Under the pieces are notes generated by a model. The model was not told the origin of the DNA and ran no database searches. It saw nothing but the letters and a program-made list of their open reading frames with translations. This document shows positions 35,766 through 49,854 of a DNA stretch of 64,000 nucleotides, one piece after another. A program made the translations under genes and the position numbers. The stretch covers positions 73,948,532 through 74,012,531 of the forward strand of contig CM073591.1 in assembly GCA_037074705.1 (NCBI GenBank). Reading direction: 5' to 3'. The DNA is from Zhengitettix transpicula (Eukaryota > Arthropoda > Insecta > Orthoptera > Tetrigidae). Numbering within the stretch: position 1 is the first letter of the stretch; every line of letters starts with the position of its first letter.

Positions 35766-38700
35766 AGTCTTGCTCTTCTATTCAAATGACGATATAACTT
35801 TTTCAGTACCCAAAACTTTAACATGACGGTAAATTCAACCATATAATATTGAAAATTCACAATTTATATGAATGAAACACTATAATATTCGAGGGTTGTT
35901 TGAAAAGTATTTATAATGTTACAAGATTACTTTTAATTGGGAGTAAACAAAATTTCATTTCATATGAATTATCAAGTTATTTCTTAAATATTGTTTTCAT
36001 ATTTTAATTTTTTGAGGAAGTACTGACCAAGTTGTCCAAAAATACAATGGGTGCATTACACGTGGTGATTTGACAGTATACTGTATTAAATTTATCGCAA
36101 TAAACTGTGTTACTAAGAAACTGGATTCAATGTCTTCTTAATAAATAATATATTTTCATTTTGTCACTAATTCCCATAATATGTGACCAAAAAAATCTGG
36201 GAACAGAACTGGGATGGGATCAAAGATCCGAAATAGATCTTACCTTAAAAAAAATTTTTTTGGCTAATGTTTGGAACAAACTATTAGACACGTAGAGCGT
36301 TATAATAAATAATACAAATAAAATCAATTATTTTAGGAATGAGCCCTGTTTTTATAATTATCATCATTAAACCTTGTACAGAAGTAAAAAAATAACTTTT
36401 TTATTTTTACCTGATGAGATTATCTTCTGAAAACAAAATGATAGGATGTTAAAGAAACTTCCGTTACATTCCTACATCCTTAGTTCACATATTCAAAAAA
36501 TATAAAAACAAAAATTTCAAAAAATGTATTTAGAAATAAATATAATATTCGCTCAATTATATTTGAAACGAAAATTCAATATAAATACTTAAACCTAGTT
36601 AAATTTAATCAATACACGAAATTAGAAGGTAGTCATAAGTTGTGATTCCTACTAAGTTCAGGTACTAGAGTCAGGAAACAAGCTGGGGAGAGAAGTGTCG
36701 GGATTAAGACCAGTGAGTCACTGACGTTGCGTTTTTTTTCCGGAATCATTCACTTCGTAAATTAGTTCACGAACGAATCGCCCATATAAAATAGCGAACG
36801 ACCGTTGAAGAACTATTCTTTTCTGAATATGGTCAACAGTGGAACCAATTAAAAATCTAACATGATATATAAGGTCAAAAAAATGAATGAAACGGACATG
36901 ATCATAATGAGATTCCATTTTAGACGTATAATGCTTTATTTTTTATGCATTTAAGAGTAATAAAAGGAATAAAGCAAGAGAAAGAGTTAGGGATATTGGA
37001 AATCCGAGAATCAGATAAAATAGAAATATAATTTCTTTCCGATCCGTTATTAACGCTGGCACATTTATATGAATCTCTTCCATATTCTTTTATTTCCGTA
37101 AATTTTATATAATTCTATTCTGTGATACTTCTTCCTAATTTTTCTATGTGACCTGTTACAATTTAAATCTTATTTATTCTTAATATCGGTTAATAATATT
37201 CACTATACACTCGGCAAGTTTGTTTTGTCAACGTTGACGTTAACTATATCAGGGTGTAATTAATATAAAATCAATCTACATTTATGAAATACCTTTGATG
37301 TATGCATGAATTACATTCAATTGAATTGCGTGTCATGCTTTGTACGCTCAAATCATATTATTAACTTGTAATTAACTGGAATTAAAACAGATTAAATAGA
37401 GGCGAAACATTCGAAATTAAACGTTCAAGTCTATTTTACTAATCAATAACATTATCTTTGAACAAGTCACATTACGTTGTGGAGTCGAAATATTGCTACT
37501 AAACTTTTCTATGGCAGTAGCTTCTATGTGAAAACTTCGTTCTGCGTATTTATTATTTTCTTTTCCCATAAAGTCCCTCCGCTGAATTAAGATAGTGTTC
37601 CATTCCTTTCTTAAATCGCCTTGCTAAAGACGTTTCCCAAATTAGTTTTTGAAAGGAAAAGAATGTGTTAGGGAATTTGGATATCATTAAATTAAATTTC
37701 TTTGCTGCTTATTTTCTAAAGTTCAGAGGTTAAGTTGCAAATAGTATCATTTTATAAAAACTTGATTATTATCATTAACTTAATATTTGAAAAATTTAAA
37801 TACAAAAACTGCAGTAAAATATTGTACTGTTATTCGCTCAATCTATTGTGTTAAACGCTACAAGAATTTTAATAGAGTAAATGTAAGTGAATTGTTTTCG
37901 AATTGAAAACTAAATTTTTATCAAATTAACAATAAATCAGCAAACAGAAGCTGCTGCCATTAAAGGTCCGAGGAATAAAAGAGTTACCACATGTGTTATT
38001 ATCTTTGTGTAAAGAATTGAGCTATTGATGCATACGTATAAAAACACGTTTTAAAATGTTCAAATTTTGGAGAGGAGAGCAAACAACGAGCCCGATACAC
38101 CGCTCGCCTTCTCTTTTGTCTCTGGGGAATTCCTGTTCTTTTCCGTTCTCGCTGTCGGTGACGCAAAAAAACCCTCAAGTTTTAATCAACAAAATGCGTT
38201 TTACGGAAAAAGAGGAACTGAATTCGAGTACGTGTGTTTAATGTCGACGTGCGTACAGAAAACATTCTAATCTGTGTCATTTACCATCCGTGTCAGCGGA
38301 CACATTCAAGTGATGTCAAGTGTACAGCAAATATCCACATAGACGCAATTGTTCCTAGGACAATTGTGTCCTTGTAAAATTTGTTCTAGTGATTATCCTT
38401 CAAGAATTATAAATTTAATTAGGACTGATCCATGATTTTTGATAATTTAGATACAGACCTTATAAATAATATATAACGAAATATATATAATTCAGTGAAA
38501 TTATCATATAATAGCAGATGCACTACTTTTAAGGTTTTTGAGTGCCAGAACAAAAATATGCCGTTAAGAATTTAGTGCGAATTGTTTAATCAAATTCTAT
38601 CAAAAGTTCATAATCATAATTTAATAACCGCTTACGTAGAATTTAGGATCAACAGTGTAAATATTTTGAGAAACGTCAGTTACATTATAAAACTTACAAT

Positions 38701-39002
38701 TTACCTAATGCACCATTTTTATAGATTTTCGTGGTAAAATGAATAATTAAAGATGTTTGCAACAATTTGTAGACAAAAGTAAATGAACAATATTTTATTT
38801 CGTTAAAATGCAAGCAACCTATTCTTTCTAATACGGTATAATGTATACGAATACAATTGAAACTATACCGTTTATCACGTAAATGGTAGCGAACAAACTG
38901 GATGACATTTGGTAAATTTCTAAGTACGATGAATTTAAAAAATCATACAGAGATTCTCATTTCATATTACAATGATAATAATGTTGAAAATTTCGGTTGA
39001 AC

Positions 39003-39117
39003 CCATGGCTACCTTCCTGTACCCTTCCGCATCCCCTCTTTCAAATACCTTCCTATGCTATTAAAAAGAGTTGCCACCACGTGGATTACACTCAAGTAGC
39101 CTGTTACTCTAAAAAAA
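39003..39117 (+). mobile_element. Retroposed repeat family A, copy 5 (short 3' fragment)
   Basis: Plus-strand copy of about 115 bp starting GGCTACCTTCCTGTACCCTT and ending AGCCTGTTACTCT plus seven A residues. Strongly 5'-truncated. Confidence 0.75.
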
Positions 39118-42100
39118 TATTCTGCTTCAAATGTAATGAATAAATACATATAATTGAATTATCTAACAGTATACAGACATATGTATGACATTTAAAATAC
39201 TGTTCCTAGATTGTTACTGCGATTATATACATTGGTATCAGTGAAATAAATGGAATATATGTATAACAATTAAAATTATATTTTCTGTAAGATACTTTTA
39301 TTTTGTTTAATTAAAATTCATTTCCATCAGTTCAATAATTTTTAAAGAAAGAAGACAAAAAACAAAATTTCTGTGATTAAAGTAAATATAATAAACACCA
39401 CGAAACTAATTTTTATTTAAACAATATAAATATATACATTATATTAGATATACAAATTAATTATAAATTAGAGATTAGTATCATTCCAATTAATATTAAA
39501 TTTTAAAAACACTTATAAACATCATACTGTGAATTTACGTAGAATTCTTAATCGCATATTGGATAAATTCCAGTATTAATTTATTTGTATTTTTCTGTTA
39601 ATTTTTTTTGTTAAATTAATAATTTATTTTCACCTAAACTTTATTTATAAAAAATCATAATATTTTTAAGGAATATTTAAATTTCTCTTTAATATTAATC
39701 ATTGTACACTTTTAGTTTCCCAACGTATTTCAATTTTTAAACTGTTATCGATATTGTTACTGAAGAGGGATCCAAACATGTCCTTTTTATTAAAATGGTT
39801 TAAGATTTTTTTTCTTATGTGTGTTCATTTACCGTCAATAGAAGAAATAATAACTAAAAGTTTAAAAAGGTTATAGAATTAGACAGTATAATGTTTATAA
39901 TTTATACGGTGTGGGTCATGACAGTGATTTATTTTTTAATTTACAAACTAAATCTTTTAGGTCGGATATTAAATTAGACGATAAAAATTTATCTCATAGT
40001 TGAATTAACTGAAGATGTAATTTTCAGTCAAATATCAGAGGACAATTACTAGAATGTACTGAAGAGTTACGGGTCTACATTCATATATATCTAAATTCTT
40101 TATGAGACATGGAGACAATGCGACTATTGTTTCCTACGGAATCACATACAATACCGCTCTAGCTGCGTAGCTGCCTCAGCTTGATATTCAAGATAATTGT
40201 TCGGTCTCTACCCATTATGTCCCTGACATGTTGAATGTAGCTCATTCACGCTCCTGGGGAGGCACAGTATCGTTGAAACATTTTGGAAAGGCTTTCCTTG
40301 AGATGTGCGGAGTGAGCACGAAAGCAATCATGGTGAGAAGCGAAAAATTTTAAATGGTCAACACTAAACGTAAAACGTCTGTCAACATATATTGAATTGA
40401 CATATTGGCATTGCACTGTTAATGCTCTTGAATTGTAATTTTAATCGTGTGGTTCGCTTACCTTTTGTTACACTTGTTTGTCTTCTGAGACTGATTCGAA
40501 GGTCATTTAGGATAAAAACTAAATGCGTCTTGTCAATGCAATTAGTTCACTCAGATGACCGTACTATATGAGATCACAATGTAACAACTGACGCGGCTAT
40601 ACAGCACCAAACATTTTAAAAACTATTTTTTTAGGTAATACTAATCAATTTGACTTTTATAGTATGATATTATTTTTTCATGGTCTGTTTATACAGTCAT
40701 CTGAAGAGTAAGTGAAGCTCACTTTCCCCTTGCTCTGAACCATGCCTATAAGTGTATGCGATATATGAATCCTATTATTATCTACGTATAGGAAGATATC
40801 TCAGTGGTATATGAATTGGTTAAATTTATTTACACTCGTAATATTATAATAAATTCACTTAAAATATATATGTTCTTATAAATAAACACTATGTTAAGTT
40901 TATTAATATTTTTACTATAATTTGCAAAATATTTAAAAAAATTATTAATTTCTAATATGTATTTCCCTTTTGAAGAGAAATATCCTTCGCTTCACTTACT
41001 AGTTTCCTTAAATTTAACAATTTTTGTGTTTTTTGTAGAGAAATTATTGAATATTTTTATCGTCCTATTTGGAAACGAAAGCTTGCCTACATCTGAATTT
41101 TTTTAGTTACATTTTATTTTGGTCCCATCTACTAATATAACCAGGTTTTTCAGTCATTTACATTAAATGTAATTTTACTTGTATAAAATTTGACTGGAAT
41201 GTGCTGAATTGCTCTCAGCATAATTACCACCATAAATATTCTCCTAGTTTGTGCAAACTTAGATTCTATTTTAATTTTCCTTACAAACATTGTAAGATGG
41301 TAAGATTCAAGATTTTTCTCACTAATGTTAAGTCACCTCCTCCTTTAATATTAAAATGCCCTTTTCCGTTTTCATTTCTCGTCGTGAAATTGACATGCTC
41401 CGCCCACCAAAATTTTGGTTGAATAATAATATTACTAAATATTAGAAGACGACACCATTGGAGCTATCTACAAAAATCAAAACTGTATATTAATTTAGCG
41501 AAACATGTTTTGTAAACGAAACGGAATTTGTGTTCTTAGCTTTAATTTTCTTATTCAAGACATTGATCTTGTCAAGGTTTTATTGTAATTAAAGTGCATC
41601 TCGTTCATTTTCTAATCGTTCGTTAGATACTGGAGAATTGCGCGAAAATATAAACTCCAGAGTTTGAATTGTGCGACAAATCGTTCATAATATTAGAAAA
41701 AATAACGGTCCAAGCCAAGAGAAATGTCCATCTCAATACGAATTTCGCACAACAAAAACACCGGAATAATAGACCAGTTATATATTAATTTAAGTAAAAT
41801 ATTCTATAGTAGCTCCTCTTCGTGATAAGCGTATTATTTCAAATTTATCGTTGAAAGTCAACTAAATTCTGCAGAACTTTTACTGTGTTACTGTGTTATT
41901 TCCAACATAATAATGTTTATACTAATCTTCAGTTATTTAATTACTAATAATACCACAAAAATAATTAAATAATGAATTCATAATATTTAATTTATTGGGC
42001 ACAATTAGTAACTTGTTGGCATGCTGATGTATTTTTTTATGGAATGTTTGGTAATCTTTTTCAGAGAAGAACGGTAAACATAAAAATAGGCATAGAACAG

Positions 42101-42779
42101 TTAAAGACGTTTTGGGACACAAGAAAGATGAGACAAAATATAAATGAAAAAAAATTGGGTATCCGGGGATCACAGCTCGTAATTTCTAACTTCAATATTT
42201 TTAATTTTATTTTATGGGATGACAGTGAACGAACCATACACGACGATCCTATCCTTGGCCGATAACTGGAAAAGCTGTTCCTTTGTAATTAGAAACGCGT
42301 ATAGGGGTAAGTGAGAAGGGATAGTTTTATTGAGAAAGTTTCAACATTACAAGTCCGCATGAATGGGGATTCTTGGGTCTCACAGAAATACGTTTTGCCA
42401 ATGACCCGTAACTAAAGGGGCAATTCGACTGTTTGCCGTGTATCAAGTGATTTATTATTCCCTCTTTTACGCTTTGGTTTCTTTTGTTCATATTGTTTTT
42501 CCTTTCCATTACAGTCTTAATTCTTCATTATTCTGTAGTTTCATTTTTCAGTTCAACTTGCTAGAGAACGGAAAATGCGAATAAAATATTTAAATGGCAA
42601 TTTAAAATGCATCGGATTATCGATTCTTCCACTTTCACTTTTCTAAAATACAAAAAGAATCTTATTTAAATTGGTATATTTTTAAGTAACTTGATTATTA
42701 ATTCCTTATAAGCAAATTAGGTTATTCCTTCAGAGACGTTATTTTTTAAAAATTGGATGTAAGTAACATGATAATTCGC

Positions 42780-43145
42780 AATCTACTTATCGCCTCATTG
42801 TAGACATCATTAGCAGGATTCTGCGTGCAAGGAGGCAAGTGGCGGCTATTGTAATGCGGTGAAGGAAGGTGTTTGCTTTGCTCGCCGCCCGGAACAATGA
42901 CGAGGAGTGGAGGCTTACCACAGCCTCAAAGGGGCGGCTACTGGGGCAGCAGGCCAAGGACGGGGTCGACGTGTTTGTTGTTATCTGCAGAGAAGAGCTA
43001 GAGGAGAGCTCACGCAGGAGTTATCGAGCGTCGCGGCGGCGAGACTGGCGGACGCCTGGGCGTCTCCTCGCCCTGGTCCTCGCCTCGCGTCGCTGATCAA
43101 TGCCATGCTAATTTCATGTACACGAGCCGCAACCGCGCCTTCCCT
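42780..43145. other. GC-elevated intronic island (candidate conserved non-coding element)
   Basis: The most GC-rich stretch of the big intron (TTGCTCGCCGCCCGGAAC, GGGGCGGCTACTGGGGCAGC, GTCGCGGCGGCGAGACTGGC). Two overlapping plus-strand ORFs of 75-80 codons, Arg/Ala-rich, look like composition artefacts. Confidence 0.35.
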
Positions 43146-43423
43146 CTAACTTATTTCATTTTCAAAATCAACAATTAATAAAAATTACATTGACATTCAG
43201 AAAATTTGTTTACAGTCATTTAATATTAACTGTATGAAAACAGGCGGGCGATTTACATTAGCAAATACTGATGGAAAACATAAAATATGAAAATAGATTC
43301 AGAGATAGGACTAGTGAAGAAGCAGCATATAGACCAGAATAAAGGATAAATGATAGAATAGAGGCAATCAGTGTGACAAGTACGCTTGTTTTCAGAAATG
43401 TGATACATTAAGACAGCCTCGAT

Positions 43424-43822
43424 AAGTGTTTCCCAACATGGGGACCATGACCCGAAAAGGGGCAATTCGATATTGAGCTCGTCTGTAATTTAAAAACCGC
43501 TGGATATGATTTAACTTAAATAAAAGGAAAAATTGTTGGGATCTCAATTACAAATAAGCATTTGGTAAGTTTGGTGCTTTCTATAGACGTAGAGTATGAT
43601 TTACTTCTTCGTAGGCCTATTGTTAACCTTGTCTACTGAAGGAATAGTACGTACTATATTGGACAATTGCTATGGCATGCGCTAAGGGGTTGTCAAATTT
43701 GAAATAAGGTTTCTTTAGGAAATAATTCAATTTTTCAATATAAAAAATATGTATATGTTGCATAGGGGGGCATTAGAAAGATTTAGGTGGGGCATAGTAA
43801 AAAAAAACGTTGGGGAACACTG
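43424..43822. mobile_element. hAT-type MITE
   Basis: The left end AAGTGTTTCCCAAC (43424; expected CAGTG, first base changed) and the right end CAGTGTTCCCCAAC on the other strand (from 43822) are near-identical inverted repeats. Flanks are GCCTCGAT (43416-43423) and GCCTCACA (43823-43830), an 8-bp target duplication that has diverged. 399 bp, no coding capacity. Confidence 0.7.
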
Positions 43823-44324
43823 GCCTCACAACAACCAAGACAAGAATTGGAGACAAGGAGAGGTTTTGTCATAATCCTTCTGTTATTAATAAAGTTCACT
43901 TTTCTGTTTGCTATCATTAGATTATTCACTTCTTCCGAATTCTGTGTCCATATTTATATCTTTAAGAACGGACTGCAGAGGTAGTGGTGGTGATGACTTA
44001 AGGTATAACGGCTACGACACTTAAATTATGGTGAAAAGCAAAAGCCTTTTATTTAATAAATAATATATATATTTACTTATTTCTATTAGCATAAAACAGT
44101 CATATTTTTTCATTAACATTATATAACAAATAATTCAATATTTATCCATTTAAAAATTATTAATTTATCTTAAATTAATTTATGAGACAATGAAAACAGT
44201 TCTCCCGCTGTTAAAAATATGAGAAACCGTCAGTCAGCTACATCATAAACTGGTTGAAGCAAGGAGACGGGAGAGTCATCGGAACAGCGTGGGACATGCA
44301 TAACTTTGTACGAGTAGGATTCTT

Positions 44325-44430
44325 AAACTATGTTCCGGGTACCCTAGTCAAACCTTGGTTACCTTGATCTAAGCTCCACATCCCTCATTTCAAATCATTT
44401 CCTATTTAATGGGAGACGTCAACGTGTAAA
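44325..44430 (+). mobile_element. Retroposed repeat family A, degenerate copy
   Basis: Weak but ordered matches to family A on the plus strand: AGGATTCTTAAACTAT, then CCGGGTACCCTAG, then a ...ACCTTGGTTACCTT... segment and TTTCAAATCATTTCCTAT. About 75% similar by eye; no poly-A tail or TSD recognised. Confidence 0.5.
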
Positions 44431-46989
44431 TGTCCTTTTAAAAATTTCTTTATTCATGTTGCTAGTTTTTGACGGCTAGGAACGCCCGTAGACATTTCAG
44501 TCGAAATGAATACTATATTTACACGTTATGCATATAATAAAAAATTAAATTTTACAATTTACATCAGCGCTTATATAGTCTGAATATTATATTATAAACT
44601 ATTTTAATATCTTCTATACAGAAGTACATAGTTTATTAATTGCTAAACAAGAATTTATTGAACGTTTTATTTTACGAAACTTTTCCGGAAAATAGTGAAG
44701 GATTAACAGAAAAAATATTTACAATTTATATAACTACATAATCCCAATTACTTCCCTGATGGTATACATTATGCATGCCAATGATTTGCATTTTTATTGG
44801 AAACGTTTTCTTTACCTTTCAGTTCTCTTTGATTTTGTTCAGCACGTAGAAAGAATAGAATCAATATTGAAACATGACTACTATTTCTCACACTACACGA
44901 CACGTTTGAAATAATATTAATTCAGTTAACAAGTTGAATCCCGACGGTAATGTATGAATGGTTTCGTATTGCTACCTGATTAGTTGCTTATTATAATTAC
45001 GTTTAATTTTACACTAAATAATTAAACCTAGGTAGGAGTATTGCATACGTGTTGATGGTGGATGTTTTAAGATATATTTATATGGAGATCAGTTCAGTTC
45101 CTCAAATTTCAGGAAAAAAATGTTTCTATTATTAAACTATTCACTTATGAGAGAATAAAAGCAAATTTTCATTTCTTAAATTATGTTATTTGAAGAATAC
45201 TGAGATAAAATACTGAAAGAAGCGTGATTCATGATGTCTGGGAGAATTTAAACGAAGTACGTACTACGTTTGGGGATCCATAAAGAAGAAGTCTGCTTGA
45301 CACTTTTGAAAAAATACAGAGTAAGTCAAAGTAATTATTATTCGGATAATATGACGGGTACTCAATGAAAAAGGAGCTTAAAAGTACGTGACGAACGAGA
45401 GTTTCTATTATACTTTTGTGTGTATATTGTTAATTTAATCAGTAGGGTGTTTACTAATTAATAATTGTGAACCTTGCAGAGATAATAATATGATACTGTA
45501 TGTAAATTTAATAATTTAAATTATCATAGTTATTAATCCAGTAAATTAAATTGTGCGTATGGAAATTAAAATTAAAATTTCACCACATAATAATTTATTT
45601 ACTAAATAAAATGTTGATAAAATTTTTAAATGCTTCAAATGAGGCTCTCGATGAATAAATGCTAATAACTGTTTTTATTTCTATAATTATAAATAATAAA
45701 AAATGTAAAGGGTTTACTACACCAAAACACATTTTATATAGACTGCTTGTTCGATCCTCGTTTAAATAAATTAAAACAATCATTGTCTGCATTCATCTGA
45801 TTGAGTAAAACTACAATGATAAAATTTGTATATCAATTATTTACTAAATTAAATGTAATGTGAATTATTTACTATTTCTTGTTAAAGAATGAGGCTTGTG
45901 ATGTAATGCAAGCATCTGTGTGATTCTGCGGTTAATGAATGAGCCAACTAGCTCGACAGAGTTTAACTTTTCGCAGTTAGTTGGACACTGTTTCACACGT
46001 CTGCACCACAACAAGACAACCACAGGTGCAACGGATGCGTTCCAGCCACATGTTAACAAACCCTCATCCTGTGCACTTTACCTAGAAATATTCACTGTTT
46101 TAAATCCCCCGGTGCTACCGCAGAATTTCGGGCTATAATGAAGGATAAACAGTACATGCTGAAAATAGCACTGAGTTCGTTGTTAAAATCGTGTATCTTT
46201 CCTTTTTTATTTCGCCAATTTATTGACTTAGCTAGTTGATATTGATAAATATAAATGACTGAATATCGAATGAACCCAAACAATTTCTGTAATATATCAT
46301 GTATGACTTTTATGATAATTTGAATGTAAATTGAAATATTAATTAATTAATAAACTGTGTGAACTTGTACTCAACCAAAAACTCATAAAGAAATAAATTT
46401 TAACATAGTAATTAATAGAAACCTTCAACTTTTATAGACACTAAAATTATAAATCACATCTATCTTCATTGTTGGAATATAACTATATTATTTCAGATGT
46501 TAAAAAAATAAAATTTTGTAATGCTTTTAAAGGAAGAAGCGTTTTAAGACCTTTTCGAACTGTATGTGAAGTGTTTTCATAAATAAGAGATAATCAGTGC
46601 GTCTAAAGATAATATTTTTAACTGAATTAATAATTTGAAAATTCCCTTTCTTTGTCTGTTTGGCATTCGGCTACATTTCGGAACTTTGTGCGCTCATTGT
46701 GCCTATGAGAATCCATTGCAAAATAGAAGCAGAACTTATTTACATAGGGGGCGTTCTGAAATATAGTCAAACCGAAATTATTGAAATTTTGATGTATACG
46801 GGGCCATTCCAAACCACTTTTCGTGTCGGTCCGTTCACTATTTCGGCGAGAGGCGGGAATTTAATCGCATTTTCATGAAATGTTTATCTCTCTCAAATAT
46901 TGACATTGTGTCAGTATTAGGATTGTTACACAAAGCGAAAGTTATTCATATGCAAGAGGGGCTGATCACCGAGTCCAGGAAAATATTTG

Positions 46990-47235
46990 TCTTCGCTGCC
47001 TTACTTGTTGCAAAGGGATGGCCGTCGTGATGTGTATACATTAATTAATCAGTAAGTAAACCCTATGCATCTGGTTTAGTCGCCATGAATATGCATGAGC
47101 ATTTGCCATGGGACCAGAAGAGGAGTCGAGGTTCACGAGTGTTAGAAACATTCAAAGCAGTCGGCGTCGGCCGACAAAAACGACAAACGGCCAGTGAGCC
47201 TCAAGCCATGAGCAGCGAACGAAATGTTTTTCGTA
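46990..47235. other. GC-elevated intronic island with POU-like motif
   Basis: GTCGCCATGAATATGCATGA at 47080, then GAAGAGGAGTCGAGGTTCAC and AGTCGGCGTCGGCCGAC. Shares GCCATGAATATGCA with 26988-27001. Confidence 0.38.
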
Positions 47236-47736
47236 AGAGTTAACATTACCTCAGACAAAAGAGCTCCAACTTTACTTTTTATCGTCAGTTATATGAATTG
47301 GACGACCGCAGGTTTGAAACTACCAGGTATTTTCTCAGAATATTCTGCTTTATATGTAACAAATGTGTGTTTTGTTTGATTTTCATAGTTGTAAGAGAGT
47401 AAAAGTTTATTGAATATTTATGTATAATATTATCTTTTTTGAATAACCATTTTTATATTCATTATTTAAATATAAAATATCATACAAATAATTATTGAAA
47501 ATATTTTTACTCTCTCGAGGGAAATATTCAATAAAATATCTGGATAAATCCGAATAAAATATCATTAATTGCTCTGCTCTGATAGGAAATAAGAAATGAA
47601 AAGAAAGTCAATGTTTAACAAAAATAATAAATATATCAAATATTACGTCTGCTTAGATAATATTTGATGAAAAAAATGAAATTGTAAAAAATGAAATTTT
47701 AAATATTTTATTTTATTTTATTAAGTAACTAAATTA

Positions 47737-47829
47737 AACATTGTGTTTTGGTCCTTATGTGGACCATCTTTAGTCAAAAATATAATTTTTACTGAAGAGG
47801 GTAACATAAGGACCGAAAAATGTTGTGTT
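47737..47829. repeat. Inverted pair of short hammerhead-core repeats
   Basis: AACATTGTGTTTTGGTCCTT (from 47737) is mirrored by a minus-strand reading of AAGGACCGAAAAATGTTGTG (47809-47828). The plus arm has CTGAAGA (47792-47798) and GAAA (47815-47818). The minus arm retains a perfect stem II, GGTCC-acataa-GGACC (47750-47765 region), but a mutated core. Confidence 0.55.
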
Positions 47830-49854
47830 ATTTAATTAATTAATGAAAAATAGTATTTTTTATTGTCTGTTATTAGCTGTTTTTCATCAAATTAATTAAA
47901 AAGTACATTTTGAATTACCGTTGTTATGGTTATTATTAAATTTAAAATAAAACTCAAATAATTTAATTGACATACTTATTCGTAGTATTTTATCAAAATG
48001 CAATTGCAAAAGTTTTTATTTGAATGGTGCGCGTTTGTCGGTACAAATTCATCTGAACGGGTGACTGTGTAATTAATATATTTTAATACCATCGTATCAG
48101 TCTTAGTCAAGAATTTGAGGTTAATTTTGTGTAACCGAAAGTTCTGTCCAGTTGCTTTATTACAGAATTAGGGAGGGGAAATCGACCACTCTTTTTCAGT
48201 TACACAAAGAAATAAACTCACGGTCATGGGAAAATAATCGTTTCTGAACAGATCAATTTCGGAAAGAATTTTTTTTACAGAAAAAACACTAACGACTCAT
48301 GAAATGACTGAAAAATACATTAGGCAGATTAGATAATTTTTTAAAAGAAATTATAAGTAGAAAAGTAATAGACACTTCAGAAAAGTGTAATTATGAATTA
48401 ATGATCTGTTTCAGAGTGGGATAAAAGTTTCAGATTCTAATTCAAATGTAAAATTATTATTTTTAAGTTATTGTAGTGTAGTGAAGGGGCTCAATGAAGA
48501 ATATTTTATCTATAAAATATTCTCTGTTATTCGCGAGGAATAGGAAGAAACACTTTTGCAATATTTATATTTTATATATTTTTATATTTTAATTAAGATT
48601 TAGATATAATTTACCCTCAAATTTAGCCACAAAGTGTAAACTTAATTGTAGTTAATAAATTATTTCATTCATAACTTTTTTTAACGGAAGGAACATTAAA
48701 ACCAAACTTAATAATTTTGTTTTGTAATGACGATGACAACTGCCATCATGAAATAATAATTATTTATAAATGAAATTTAACTGTACAGCAGAATAATTTT
48801 CCCTTCAGTTTGTCCTGATTCTATTACATGTGATACTGTATTTACGCTTTAGTACTGTATTTACATTCGATCATATTTGGACGCATAGATCGGTTTTCTG
48901 CGGGAAGCATGTCGCATCCGAGGACATCTCTAAGCTTGGGGAATCCTCTGTGACGTTCCATTACTGTGGCCGACAGTCAGCACGAACGTAAACCCGGCGA
49001 AAATATGACATCTCCTAAAAGTGCAAGTCAAGAGCTGGACGTGAATCCGAACAAAGCTTATAAAGTAGGCCGCCCGGAGCACACATCTGATCCTATTTCA
49101 CATATCGAGTTGAGGGTACACATAAATCAACGACACCCACAGGGGAACTCTCGCAATATTTCAAGATACGACATCAAAATTTTCAATGATAAAATATTCG
49201 TCGTGTCCGTGAAATATCATTAAATTTTCTTTCTTGATTGTCATTAAAATAAAATAGGTTTAATACCTAAATAGCATTACGGCGGTTCAGTTTTATAGTT
49301 TTCAGTCGTCATGCTCAGTTATAGAACCACATGTGAACATCGTGATACTGTTTATGTGTCATATGAGCTACTAGGAAACGATTTCGGTGAAGAATCATAA
49401 CTTGAAATAGTTGGGTTAAATTTAATCAGACAACCTAATTTCTGTCACTGCCAACTCAATAGATTTAATCAGAACTTAACGTGTTTTTTAATTATTATTA
49501 TTATTTTAGCTAATATTTATTGGGAATTTGCCCGGTGGCAGCTATATATACATAATTATATAACATAATACAACTTAAAAAATATATGAGTAATCTAAAC
49601 TATTCTTGAAATATTTTTTTATTTTCCTAAGAAAAAATTCACATTTCTTCACTTTTGTAATGCTTTATTTTATAAATCACTTCACTTCATCGCTTAACAC
49701 GATAATCAGATAAAAATTAATAAATGTAATACGAAACATATATATATATTCCAATATTTTAGAGATGATTCTATTGCTTTAATTGACATAATAGATTATC
49801 AGATCATTCATATACTATATATATATATATATAAAATAATACATGATTACTGTA

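Noticed and set aside
42869..43149. Two overlapping Arg/Ala-rich plus ORFs
   Set aside because: Explained by high GC in an otherwise AT-rich region; no start context or homology.
48966..49223. Plus-strand 85-codon ORF beginning at GTG
   Set aside because: Non-ATG start, late half AT-driven, no domain recognised.
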